Shown here one piece after another: positions 10,851 to 21,804 of a stretch of DNA of 33,563 nucleotides. The stretch covers positions 1-33,563 of the forward strand of contig JAQIWT010000120.1 of the NCBI GenBank assembly GCA_034696485.1, given 5' to 3'. The position numbers and the translations under genes are program-made. Within the stretch, counting starts at the first letter, position 1; each line of letters starts with the position of its first letter. The notes under the pieces are model-generated. The model was not told the origin of the DNA. It worked only from the letters and a program-made list of their open reading frames with translations, and ran no database searches. The DNA is from Isohypsibius dastychi (taxonomy: Eukaryota; Tardigrada; Eutardigrada; Parachela; Isohypsibiidae).

Positions 10851-12520
10851 GTTTTGAGCGCAAGCTAAAGTTTCCGAAACCTGGCGTGAAACGGTCAGAA
10901 GAAAGAAATCGATACATTCAGCTCGCCAAAATAGATGGTGAACAGTTCACGAGACTGCCGCGTTCGGCATTTCCGGGAGGTGGGCCTACGCTTTTTTCAA
11001 AACGAGCCAATCGGGGCTATTGGGTAACGATTGCATGGGCCAGCAGGCAAGAGTAGCGAGTAGCCAGTGAGATTCGCGAAGGTGGCCGTTTTCTCTCGGT
11101 CTCGCTGCAGTAGTGACGATCTGCTGAGTCTCCGGGCTCACAGAACGTACCAACCAACAACCCGCCATATCTCTCCATTTTTGCCCATCTCATCCATCCA
11201 ATCCAACAACTAGGAGGAAGAAAGCAGATTGGTGTGTACTGCTACAACAGCGCAGCGGACAAGCCCCGCGAACCCAAACGTAGTACGACGAGCTCTGTCC
11301 TCAGCAGCCTTCGTTCCCAAGAGTTCATTCACCATTTGAACTGTCACTCGTGTTCGGGGCAGAAGCAGTATATCATTGCGCACTCTTCTGGTTCGGGATT
11401 CCAGTCACTCACCCAAGAGCTCCTCCTGATTCGACTTGTATTTCAATCTTTCATGTTCCTGCTGTTTTGTTCCTGGCGACTTGGAACGTGAACATGATCT
11501 TTTGTTACAAGGACCTGCATTATTTTTGGATTACATTCGACTGCAGTCGGTGATGTCCACGAATATTAAAGGTCAGTTGGGTTGGTTGATAATTAGTTGG
11601 GCTGGGTGCGAGAACAATCTGGGTCATCGCAGCGTTAAGAGAGTTCTTCTTCTTTTTCGCACGTCCATTTGAACTGCTGCTGAAGATGCGCTGGGTGTCG
11701 TAAAAGGCCTCTGCACGATCTGCCGGAAGCATGTAGCTTCTGAAAACGCAGCCGTATTTTTCGACTTGATTTTTTCGACGTCCATTTTCCGAGAGCGGAT
11801 TTTTAAATTTTGGATGTAAATAACGGTTTCGAGGCGGAATTGTTTTTTGCGGTTGTCTGGAAAAAAGTTACTGGCGTGTGAAGAAGCGGCGTTCTGCGCA
11901 AAAGCTAAAAATTGGCCAAGTCGACTGTCGGAGGTTGTTGCCCTCACGTGTTGAATGCTTACATACATACACAGAGAAGAGCGTTGGCATGCACCTTGAT
12001 CTTGTAACAAACCGGTCGTCGGCGTTTTTTGTCCGCGCTGGATTTCAAGTCCAATTAACCAACTACTACACTCGATTGCTTTTTCCATTTCCGGTTGAAA
12101 TTTTAGAATTTTCTCCATCTTCATTTTTCACCAGTGTTTTTGAAAATTCTTACCAAGCCGGAAGTGGCTGGCAGGCCGATTAAAAAGGATAGTCAATTAG
12201 AAGAAATTGTTATCCATCAGGTAGATGATGGGAATAAAGGGGAAGAAGAGGATAACAGGCGATCCCTAGGTTTGGAGTCAATAACCTCTGAAGCAGGTTC
12301 ATGGGGGCGGAGTTTCGGGTTATGGTGTTTCAGGGGGTGTGGGGGGATGAGCGCAGGAAGAATCGATTTTGCGCAAGACGAATTTAAAATGGTCATGTTG
12401 AAAATAGTCATTGCGCTGGTGGTGTTGAACAAGTTCCTCAAAGTCGATCGACGCACGTGGTTTTGGTTTGAGCACATTGGTATGGTAGGAGAGGAGGTCA
12501 TTGCCCGCAACAGGGAATGA
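10851..12520 (+). CDS. Two phase-compatible exons of an unidentified gene
   Basis: Exon 10851-10979 has a clean acceptor (AAATTCGCAG) and donor (GGAG/gtgggc). It reads FERKLKFPKPGVKRSEERNR and then YIQLAKIDGEQFTRLPRSAF. Its entry phase matches an upstream donor at 10426 (CTGC/gtaatc). Its exit phase matches an acceptor at 12134 (TTTTTCACCAG), after which an open frame runs to a stop at 12520, starting VFLKILTKPEVAGRPIKKDS and continuing acidic, with EEEDNRRSLGLE. No start codon or recognised domain was found, and the 1.15-kb intron would be long for this window. The terminal exon may really stop earlier at an internal donor. Read as a hypothesis, not a finished gene model. Confidence 0.3.
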
Positions 12521-15500
12521 ACTCGACTCACGACGTCATCGTGTGAATTCTCATAGACCGCGTCACTTTTGCGGCGGTTTGCGTTTTTGTTACATTTCGC
12601 TTCCTGCTTCACAGTTTCCAGTCATTGTTTAGAATTCAATTTTTATTCGCTTATTCTAAATTTTGGAAATTTGTGAAACGGTTATTTCAAATCAAATTTT
12701 TATCGTATCCTTGAACTTCACATCGGCGCGTGCACTGTCACAGTTTTTTGTGGTGTGAACGGACCAGCTCAGGAGCGGTCGCCAACCCGTCTCAACACTC
12801 GGTCTTGAAATCTTGCTCTGAAGAGAAAATAATTTTTGAGATATAAATTTGTTTTCTAAAGAATTATAAACCAAAAACGAAATTGATAACCATTAATAAA
12901 CTAGTTCAACCAAATTAATTAATTTAAATACCAGATTGCTCTTTCAGCAAGTGAGAGAACATGATTGTTGATCATATTTTTTGTTACAAGCAGCTGATTT
13001 TTCTGAAATATCGTGGCTTTATGTTGGACTTTTGACTAATTATTCATCACTGAAGAAAACTTTTTTTGATTGAACAATATTATTATTGTCTCACAGAATG
13101 AGGTAAGAACGAGAGAACTATAGTCATATCACATGCTAAATTGTTTGGAAATTTATTGCGACGGACCGGAAACAATGGGACTCGATGTTTTGGCAATCTG
13201 TTTGGATTAGCATTTTTATTATCACTCTGGGAGAGATTAAATTCACATAAAACGTTCGAAACAAAGTTTGCAGTTGTAGAAGTTGGAATGCTTCCGGGAG
13301 GTTATTAACCTGGATGACTCAGATTGAACTAGGAGTCAGGGTCGCCAGCTGGAAGCCAGGCTGTGTAAACCGCTCGTAAAACCAATAACGATCCTCCAAA
13401 ATCGATTCGGAATTTTTTGCTTATTTATTTGGGTTCACTTTAAAAAGTAGGACGGAATCGTGAAAGGGGAAAAGGAGAGCGAACGATTTGTTCGATTGGC
13501 AGGGGTTTTCAAGTTCATTTTGCGGTTTGTTGACAAAAGCGGTCAACGCCACCCGAGGCCAGGGACCTCCCGATTTGTGAGTCGTCAGTTTAGAGACCAA
13601 ATGTTCTTCTTTCTTTTCTTCCACTCTAGGTTGAGTTATTACTACTACTCCAGTCACACGCGCGAATAATTATTCATTATTGCGGACATTTGGGAGGGAT
13701 TATATTTGTTCGGTCCGTAGCGATGTGATGATAGCTGAAGCAGGATGATGCGAATGAGAAGTAAGCGAAACATGCATACAGGAAGAGTTCGACTTGCGTT
13801 TGGATAAAAAAGAGATCGATGCCGTTTTGAAAAGTTTGGGGTCGTTGCCACCGGCGTCTAGCCATGTGCTTTTGTTTGAGTTTGTGTAATTGCCTACGAA
13901 ATTTAAACATCGTAATCGAGAATATTTCAAAGTTTAATTCCATTTGCTTTTCGTTTTGTAATTTTAATCAAGTAGTTATTGTTTCCCTGGAGTTTAACGT
14001 TCTCACTATTTATTTCTGGTTACATCTTTTTTTTAGCTTATTAATGAAAATAATTTGAATATTTTGTATTTGATTTCAAAATTTCCGACGCAAAAAAAAA
14101 TATTTGATCTTCCATAATTACAGGAAATCGTGTAGATTGCTCGTATTTTTTTCATGGAAGAAAATTAGCGAACAAAGGATGAGCGTGATCTTGGCTTCAT
14201 TTTCTAATACGGAAGATGAATGAATGTGTTCCTGGGAGTGAGGGCAGTGAACCCATATCGATTAATTGTAAAGACCTTATAACACCGGTGTTCGGGCATT
14301 TTAATCGTAAAGTACGTTGTGCGGCCAGCCATTTGAGTTTTTCCTTAATTTATCCCAGGTGCCCGCTCATTCAGTTTTGTTAATCCCACCAGCAATAATT
14401 CAATTGTTTTCGATTTCCACTTTAATAAAAAATAACAGTGAGCTCCGATCTTTTGATAAAAATCAACATAATTTGGTATTTGTTTTTTGGGTACAAGGAG
14501 TTATTTTTGTTTTATAGCTTATAATTGTTTTATCATTTTCTGATCGATTTCTGTGAAAATTATTCCAAATCACTACTTAATTGTTTATTTCCGACTTGTC
14601 CGAAACTGGGATTTCTCTCCTTTATTCCCGTGAGGCGAAAAGGTCAGCTCCTCCTTAGCCTGCAATCACATTCGTTAGTCGGCTCAATCCATTCGGCGGA
14701 CTCCGGAGGGACAGCCGGAGAATTACACTTTTGAAAACGTCTTGGTCTGCTTTATCGATTATGTTATGGCCGCTTATTGGACTAGATGGAAATGGATGGT
14801 CAAGTTGAACGATAAGAAATGTGATGCCGGAAAAGGAGAGGGAAAGAATCTTCCATTTATCAGGCGTTATCGATTTTTGACCGCCAAGCGCGCAGACGGT
14901 TTGAATTTGTATTTTAAACTTGCTCCTTCCTTTTCCTTTACTACGCGAGAGTTTGAGGGCGATGAACCCTGACGCAAAGCAATCTAATGTAGAGTAAGCA
15001 TAAGTATGGCTGGCGCAAGCTCGATTTGTAATGTTCGGCAGACCATTTACCGCAACATAACCGGTAGAGCGCGTAACTTTATTTTTTCAACCAAATAAAT
15101 AATAACAGAAATATTCGTTTTGAAAATTATTGTTCTGCGATATTGATCGGTCAGATTTTTAGATAAGCTGGAAAAGTGAATGAATCAATTCAAGGGTAAA
15201 AAAGGTGATGATTTTGAGTGAGATGAAGATGTTGGTTGTGATAAAACTTTGATTTGATACAAAGGTCCGAATCTTATCTTTTAAATCGTGAAGTTCAACC
15301 GAGTGTTTTCTGTTCTTTATCAACCTTTGAGCGATTGTCGGTGTAGGGGTTTTGTTATGTTTTCTAACACCCAGTCATGAAATCCGGATTGGTCAGCCAA
15401 TGCGGATATGTTTTCTGATTGCTTTTCTCTGGCAGTATAATGTGAATACAATCAGAGCAGAGCTGGTTGGTTTTGTTTTACCATTCCCCTCGTAATTAAC

Positions 15501-15767
15501 ACTGACTCTCAAGTGGATTGCCGGAAAAGTTCCCGGATTACAGGAAAATTGTCGTGAATTTTAACGTTTAGTCTCTTCGAATTTACGTGAATTTGTGTAG
15601 AAATGCGGCTGAGCGTGAATTTTTTCCTCTGTTGTGTCTTCTAAATTAGCGATTTCCTGATTGATGTGCATGAATAACTATTCGAGAATTGAGGTTACAA
15701 GATCCATAAGCATGAATGCCAATGTCAAGTTAAAAGATTTCACTCGCGAAAGAAGCATCTCTGGCCG

Positions 15768-15778
15768 AATGTAGGTCA
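15768..15778 (+). promoter_or_regulatory. Perfect ROR response element
   Basis: The sequence AATGTAGGTCA matches the monomeric ROR/HR3 site WAWNTRGGTCA at every position: an AT-rich 5' extension plus an AGGTCA half-site. It lies 615 bp before the first assigned HR3 codon and points toward that gene. Autoregulation or cross-regulation by related orphan receptors (E78/Rev-erb or E75 type bind similar sites) is an inference. Confidence 0.45.
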
Positions 15779-15816
15779 GGCCAGCCGAAAACCACAAAAT
15801 AAAATGAAGCTCTAAA

Positions 15817-15873
15817 GATTAGTTCCTGTATAGTAATCAACCGAGCGGCTTGATTAGTACAGGGAACTTAATC
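15817..15873. ncRNA. 57-nt imperfect hairpin, candidate small-RNA precursor
   Basis: Two 24-nt arms (15817-15840 and 15850-15873) fold back with about 21 base pairs. The only interruptions are a small internal loop and two single-base bulges. The arms enclose a 9-nt loop, CCGAGCGGC. The stem size resembles a short pre-miRNA, but it could equally be a small inverted-repeat remnant or a cruciform element. No known miRNA seed was recognised. It sits 38 bp downstream of the ROR-type site. Confidence 0.35.
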
Positions 15874-16392
15874 CACCGCGGTGTATAGCACATAGTGGGG
15901 GTTTCTTTGAAGAGATCTTTATGGTCATGGTTGGTTAAACTGGGTCGCTGTGATGAAATGCCACTGGAGGCTGTGGAGCGCGACGCATGGCAGAGAGAAG
16001 ATATCTTCTTTAATTGCCATTCATTTTGAATGTGGAGATTGCGTGGTGGGTGCTTTGTCGAAGAACGACGTGAGACGCTAGAAAAAGACCAGGTCCGGTC
16101 TGATGCGGTAACCGGTTGGTTGGAAAAAAGCTCACTTGTACCAAATGACCAGTCAGGTGAATGAAGAGGTGGATCCTGCCCATCATCTCACATCTTGTGA
16201 ACTTGCATTCTTCTCGACGTTTTCCGAGAGAAGAGAAGAGGTCTTTAGAATTACGTAACTTATTCGCGGTATTCTTCGAATGGTCAGCTGCGTTTCAAGG
16301 AATTGAGTTGCTTGTTTGACTGGGGGATAATTTTATTATTAAATCTTACATCCGGTTTGATTATCATTATGATTTGAGATTTTGAGGACGCG

Positions 16393-19198
16393 ATGCACGG
16401 CCTGACTTATGATGACATAATATTGACACCTGTTGCGCCGGCATCTTCGGCTTCGGGGCCTCATCTCCATCAGCTTCATCATCATCATCTATGGAGTTCT
16501 GAGATTATTAATGAGTGCACTTCGCCTAGACAGATGAAGAATGCTTGCTGGAAATGTAGGCCATGGACGATTCCTTATTCATTTAATTCACGAATTATTA
16601 GGGAGTTCTAACCAAACAATTCGATTACGCCGCGATGACCCCGAATTTTTTTCACGGCGTTATTTTATGTTTTTGGTCTGAGAATTGAGATTCTGACATT
16701 GACTGATTTTGTTTTTTATTTGCAGCACAAATTGAGATTATCCCATGTAAAGTCTGCGGGGATAAATCGTCCGGAGTTCATTATGGCGTCATAACATGTG
16801 AAGGCTGTAAAGTATGTCAATGATTTCATTTTCCGGATTGAATACGAACGAACATCATTTGAAAGAAAGATCACATTTCCTGGAATGACTTTAACCTTTG
16901 AAATGTTTTACAGGGATTCTTCCGGCGCAGCCAATCAGCGACAGGTGAGGTTTTATTCTTTGACTTCAACAGACAAAACGAAACTGAATTTTTACCTGTT
17001 TTAGTCAACTACCAATGTCCTCGAAACCGCAACTGTATTGTTGATCGAGTCAACCGGAACCGCTGTCAGTATTGCCGATTGCAGAAATGTTGGAAACTTG
17101 GCATGTCACGAGATGGTATTTTATCCTCACCAACTTATAAAAATTTAATAGCATAACATAAAATTTGAATGTTGCAGCGGTGAAATTTGGAAGAATGTCC
17201 AAGAAACAGCGGGAGAAGGTCGAAGCGGAAGTCTCATTTCATCGGCTGAACCGACAACTTATAAGCTGCGGCGCAACACCAGCCCAAGCCAGCCAGATGA
17301 TCCAGGGTCAGGATGTTCCAGATAGCTCGCTTGGCTATGACTTCCAAGGACCCACAAGTTCTACACCGTAAGATCCCACCAAAAACGAATTTTCAACATC
17401 GGTGACCTTTCGTTGTTTTTCCCAGATATTCGGAGTCTTCCGAAAGCCCGCCGCCTTACACACCATACGGACTGTCCAATGGATCTCTTAATCAGCAGTC
17501 GAATTATCCAGTTTCGTTGAGCAGTCTCAATCTGCAGGATATGCAAACACAACAGAGCCCCTATGTCATTACTCCTCCGGACAGCACCACTCTGAATGAC
17601 CGCCATCATTCTCCACCACATGATATTGTTGGGAGTAGCACTCCTAATAACGGCGGCTTTTCTCCGGATTTCCACATCTCCTCACCTTTTTCGTCAGGTA
17701 GATGCGAATTTCAGCGACCGGAAGTGATTTTTTGAAACTTTTGTTTTTTTAGATATGTTAACCGGAATGATTCTGGAAGCCCACCAGAGAACCTGCATGT
17801 ACACCAGTGAGCAGGTTATCAATCTGCGAACCCGATGGAACCCAGCCGATTCGACAGCGGTGCTCGCCACATTCCAGGAAATGGTTGGTTGATTATTTGC
17901 ATTCTTGGAAATCAAACTGATATTTTTGCCGGAAAATCTTTCCTTTTCCAGTCGGAAACGCAGATTTGGATTGAGTGTGCCAAGAAGCTGACTGAGGTAC
18001 TCCAGCAGATCATCGAGTTCGCCAAAGGACTTCCCGGATTCATGAATTTGTGCCAAGAAGATCAAATCGCACTTTTGAAATCCGGTAATTTAAATTCTTG
18101 TAAAAACTCTAGAAAAAAGTTTTTTACAGTTTGGTTTGATTTTAGGAAGCTTCGAGGTGGCCGTTCTCCGAATCAGCAGATGTTACGATCCAACTGCGAA
18201 TATTGTTTTGTTCGGAAAAGATTTTGTTCCAATTGACGCTTTTCAGATGAACAGTAAGTCAGACATAGTTTTCAAATAATTAAGAAACAGCTGACGTTTT
18301 TTTTCAGCGGACACCGACTCGGAAGAATTCCAGTTCGTCACGAAGATCTTTGAATTCGTCAAATCGCTTATCGAACTCGGACTGACAGAATCCGAGCTGG
18401 CTCTCTTTTGTGCGGCGGCGCTCATGTCACCCGGTGAGTTTTTCTAAGATTTCTAGCATATTTGATTCCATGCATTTTTATCCGAGAATTGTTTCATATG
18501 GAATTTGATTTATTAAAGCATGAATAAAAATTTAAGATTTTCAATTCAACAAATTTTTCTATTTGGGAGTTAAATTTTTGCTTTGATGTGGCTTGCTCAA
18601 AAAAACATTTATATTTTCTGGTGATAATTTCCAGAGGAAAGCCAGAATTCTCAGAAAAATAAGAAAGAAAAAATATAATACAATTAAAAAATTGATTAGC
18701 CAGATAATAGTAACAACAGTGTGACCCCTAGCTCCAATTTCTAACAATAAATAACAAAATATGAAAACCAAATCTCTAGAGGCAAATATGTTTTATTATT
18801 GAATTCTGATTATTTGCTCAGACCACGATATTTTTTTCATACGTCCGATGAACCTTTTTTCTCCGCATCGTGAGTCAACCTTTTTCTGAAATTTTCTAGA
18901 TCGTCTCGGAATCCGTGACATCCGTGAAATCCGCACCTACAATGATCACATCATCTCAGCCTTAAAATTCGAACTCCAGCGTCCGCATCACATCGGCGGG
19001 CGTCATCCGGCCATCTACTCCGAGCAGACCTTTCGGGAGCTTCTCCGGAAATTGCCGCTCCTCCGCGCACTCAGTTCCAAACACATTGAACTGCTGACAA
19101 AGTTCAAACGGAGTGCCCCATCGGATATAATCGAGCATTTGCCGCCACTCCATCACGAGCTCTTCCCCTGCGAAATGACTCGGCGCGGCTCGGTCTGA
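16393..19198 (+). CDS. HR3: Nuclear receptor HR3 / ROR orthologue, NR1F (11 exons)
   Basis: HR3 is the arthropod counterpart of vertebrate ROR (C. elegans NHR-23), a DNA-binding transcription factor that acts in moulting and metamorphic timing. Exons: 16393-16555, 16726-16811, 16914-16944, 17005-17115, 17178-17367, 17426-17697, 17753-17883, 17952-18084, 18146-18253, 18308-18433, 18900-19198; total 549 aa. The zinc-finger domain starts near residue 62: [21 protein letters not shown]-box CEGCKG, then [10 protein letters not shown] and [17 protein letters not shown]. It is followed by the ROR-specific extension [17 protein letters not shown] Ser/Pro/Gln-rich hinge precedes the ligand-binding domain (from about residue 290), with [20 protein letters not shown] and a C-terminal activation helix PPLHHELF, where vertebrate ROR has PPLYKELF. 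The first exon is less certain: its donor (AAAT/gtaggc) is moderate, and other 5' exons or isoforms are likely. The His-rich N-terminus ([12 protein letters not shown]) is compatible with a short isoform. Confidence 0.94.
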
Positions 19199-20151
19199 AC
19201 CGGAAATGAAAAATGCATCCTTCTACAAACCAGTCAAAGTCGACAGAGATTTTATTATATTTGCGGAAAAGAGAGAGCTTGTATAGTTGTTGGAGCGCTT
19301 CTCATCCTAAATTCCCCCATCACTCGCATTTTGTTCCTTTCCTGCCCTCGAAGTGACAAAGTCTGGACAATCAGTTCCTGACGTGGGTTTTTAACATTTC
19401 GGACATACGGAGATCATTTTTTCATCGACCCCCCATGAACGCGTTATTTTCACTCATCTGATCTGTTGGTTGAATTATGCGTTGACGAAGCCCCGACTTC
19501 CGGTGCCCCAGACTGTGTTGCAGTTTGTCATACAGATTCATTTTCATGTTTTATATATGTCTTACTTATAGCTTACTACGTTCTTTTCTTTCTGTTTCCA
19601 TTTTCACTCACCCACTTCCGGGAGAGGAACTTCTTTTATCATCCTACTTGTTGTATGCCTTTTCCGCTTCGGAGTTATTTGCTGGTGGTAGAATGGTTGA
19701 ACCTTTGCATTGTTATACGCTCTCTCTCTGTCATATCTTATCTGTTTCGGCCGTTTTTCTTGAATTTCTCCGCGCTTTTGATCAACTCGCACTTTCTCGC
19801 GTTCGCACGATAATTGTGTACAAAATGAGATTGCTGACAATATGCGATTATATTTGCTCTTGTTGAGAAAAGTTGGCAGCTTGGTAGGATTATCAAACCG
19901 GATGGATTTCGGTTCATCGTTTTATTTTCCAACATTTCAAAGAAGCTCATCTACAAGTTGACAGAGGTGACCTTTACAATCGCAACAAATTAATGCCGGT
20001 TACTTCGCAAGCGCAAAAAATGAAGTACAGTATTGGCGAATAGTGCGTCTTATGAGGAACTGCAGATCGCAAGTGTTACAAAATCAACGTCCTGGAATTT
20101 GAAGCGTTCCGGTTTTGAAGCAAATGAAAATTCGTCCGGCAATCCGAAAGT
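19199..20151. other. Convergent spacer: HR3 3' UTR and 3' side of paralogue C
   Basis: No gene is supported. Pyrimidine-rich sequence at 19466-19866 creates two overlapping open frames of about 115 codons that translate to hydrophobic, Phe/Leu-rich peptides; these are composition artefacts. Two copies of ACTTCCGG occur (19496-19503 and 19614-19621). No canonical AATAAA was found on either strand close to the stop codons. Confidence 0.5.
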
Positions 20152-21115
20152 CTAGTTGGTGGCGCAAACTGAAAAAAACAAACAAACAAAGATGGCGCTT
20201 TCGTACATTACATTCTGATTTTAAGCCGCGTGTCAGCTGAGCTTGAGCCAAAAAACGCATGCCTTGCCGGACCGGTGCCGACGTGCGTTTTGTCAGACGA
20301 AGGAAAGGTAGAAGACAAACGACAACTGTGTTCATGTGCAACTTTGTATGTGATTTTGATCGAACAAAGAAGATTACAGAACTCAAGACTTACGGAAGAT
20401 CCAGACGAAAACCCATGGCGGGAAAAAGAGCGAGATGCAGCAGTGAAGACAATGGTTTACTTCCGTTCTGGAAATGCAAAATAATAAAAAAATGATCCCA
20501 TAAAACGACTCGCAAGTGAAAAACCATTCATTTTGATCATAATTTTAATTTAAACGTAAATCCAATTAAGATAAGACTTTTTTTTCAACCTAATAATGTG
20601 CCACGCTGCAGAGAAATCAAATGAATTGGCCCAAAATAGTTTCGTCATCTAACAAGATCTTAACGGTTTCATCAACAAAGCAATAGGGTTTTCCATTCGT
20701 AAAAGCGAGGAAAAACAGGTTACAGGTATAGTCCCTACAATTATAATTCTTACCGCTGAACGATGATTGTAGTGTGCCCCGGTTGATGTTGTTGATGAGG
20801 AGAACTAACATGAACTACTGTGGTCTGAAACAAAACGACCATTAGTTACGTACTCATTTCGGAACAAAAAAACGGATTCGTAACGCAAAAATTTTATGAG
20901 CTCTCCACTCGGGAAAAATTCTCATCGGGGGAACTTACCGGTCCTCCTTGCATGTGCGGATTATAGCCTTGCGGATTGTACGTCTGTGGAGCATATCCCT
21001 GGCCAGGTGGAGGATATGGCTGCGGTTGTCCATATTGTTGCTGCTGACCCTGAGGATATGGCATTCCACCTTGATTGTCGGGATACGGAGGAGGATAGGC
21101 TTTTTGGTCCGACAT
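20152..21115 (-). CDS. PPxY small membrane-tail protein, paralogue C (4 exons)
   Basis: Exons in transcript order: 21115-20939, 20824-20754, 20467-20394, 20168-20152; 112 aa. The N-terminal 60 residues are rich in Pro, Tyr, Gln and Gly, with a PPPY motif at residues 8-11 and PYPPPGQGYAPQTY further on. PPPY is a standard ligand for WW domains such as those of NEDD4-type ubiquitin ligases. A middle segment (TTVVHVSS.., HTTIIVQR) precedes the conserved tail EVNHCLHCCISLFFPPWVFV followed by WIFLCATN and stop, long enough for one membrane-embedded helix or hairpin. The layout resembles CYSTM1, BRI3 and LITAF-type small PPxY membrane proteins, but the tail sequence is not a clear match to any I know. 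It is the outermost copy of a three-gene tandem array; the other two copies lie upstream on the same strand. Confidence 0.85.
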
Positions 21116-21804
21116 TATTTCGAGTAACTCGGATGGACAACAGACAAGGTTTGAGTTGTGAGTTGTGATTGTGAATCCGCGAACAGCACAACTTCCTCCA
21201 CTCGAAATGCGACTTCGGGGGGCAGATAGCGGGAAACTTTATAGAGACAGAATAAATTTCCTTCCTCGTGACGCGAGCCGGGGTAGTTTTGCGATAAGAT
21301 AAGATTTCCCGACTGATTCTTTCTCAGGCTTTGTTCAATTTTGACCTGTGCGTCATGATGGGGGAGGGTCGGCCTTTCTGTCCGCTGAAGTTCCGCTATT
21401 TCACTTTTCTCATTACGCCATGTTCAATCCATCAAAATTTTGATTTGACGTACCGTAACAGAAATCCGGTTGGCTGAATTCTGTTTTGGAATTTATGAAT
21501 TCCACAATGGACGGAATGAATTCACGGAATGGCGGAAATTAACCGAGTTCATCATGAAAATAAAATCAAATTCAAGTCGATGTAAGTGGGATAAAATATC
21601 AACTAACTCTGAGATTAACAAGAAACATACAGTAGTAACCACCAAAACTTAACAGCTGTAAAAAATTCAGATAAGAAGCGGTATTTAAACGAGAACAGCT
21701 GATTTGTTGGGATTCGCGAAAGTAGAGATTGAAGTGCAGATGCGTTGTAGGAACCGCCGATGAAAGGAATTTCCGAGCGACGGCATGGACAGCTTGTGAA
21801 ATCT
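21116..21804. other. Spacer upstream of paralogue C, with a GATA pair
   Basis: This should hold the promoter of paralogue C and the 3' UTR of paralogue B. A double GATA motif (GATAAGATAAGAT, 21293-21305) lies about 180 bp upstream of the C start codon. No exon is visible. Confidence 0.45.

Larger units (their letters stand above)
12521..16392. other. Large non-coding region upstream of HR3
   Basis: This region of nearly 3.9 kb has no exon I can support; the small open frames have no splice context. It probably contains the HR3 promoter, and perhaps untranslated exons and long 5' introns. Two discrete signals stand out near 15.8 kb, a ROR-type response element and a hairpin, listed separately. 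Confidence 0.5.

Noticed and set aside
12217-12612. 131-codon minus-strand open frame
   Set aside because: Ser/Asn-rich, overlaps the plus-strand terminal-exon candidate, and has no splice partner or motif.
13677-13943. Several overlapping minus-strand frames of 65-88 codons
   Set aside because: Three frames are open over the same bases, which indicates composition rather than coding; no splice signals or similarity.
14525-14972. Two adjacent plus-strand frames (69 and 76 codons)
   Set aside because: No shared phase, no domain, and no acceptor/donor pair linking them.
19466-19866. Two overlapping plus-strand open frames of about 115 codons downstream of HR3
   Set aside because: They arise from pyrimidine-rich 3' UTR sequence, encode Phe/Leu-rich peptides in two frames at once, and lack splice context or homology.
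20230-20495. Plus-strand frames of 84 and 78 codons
   Set aside because: Antisense to the tail exon of paralogue C; the minus-strand exon is supported by alignment with A and B.
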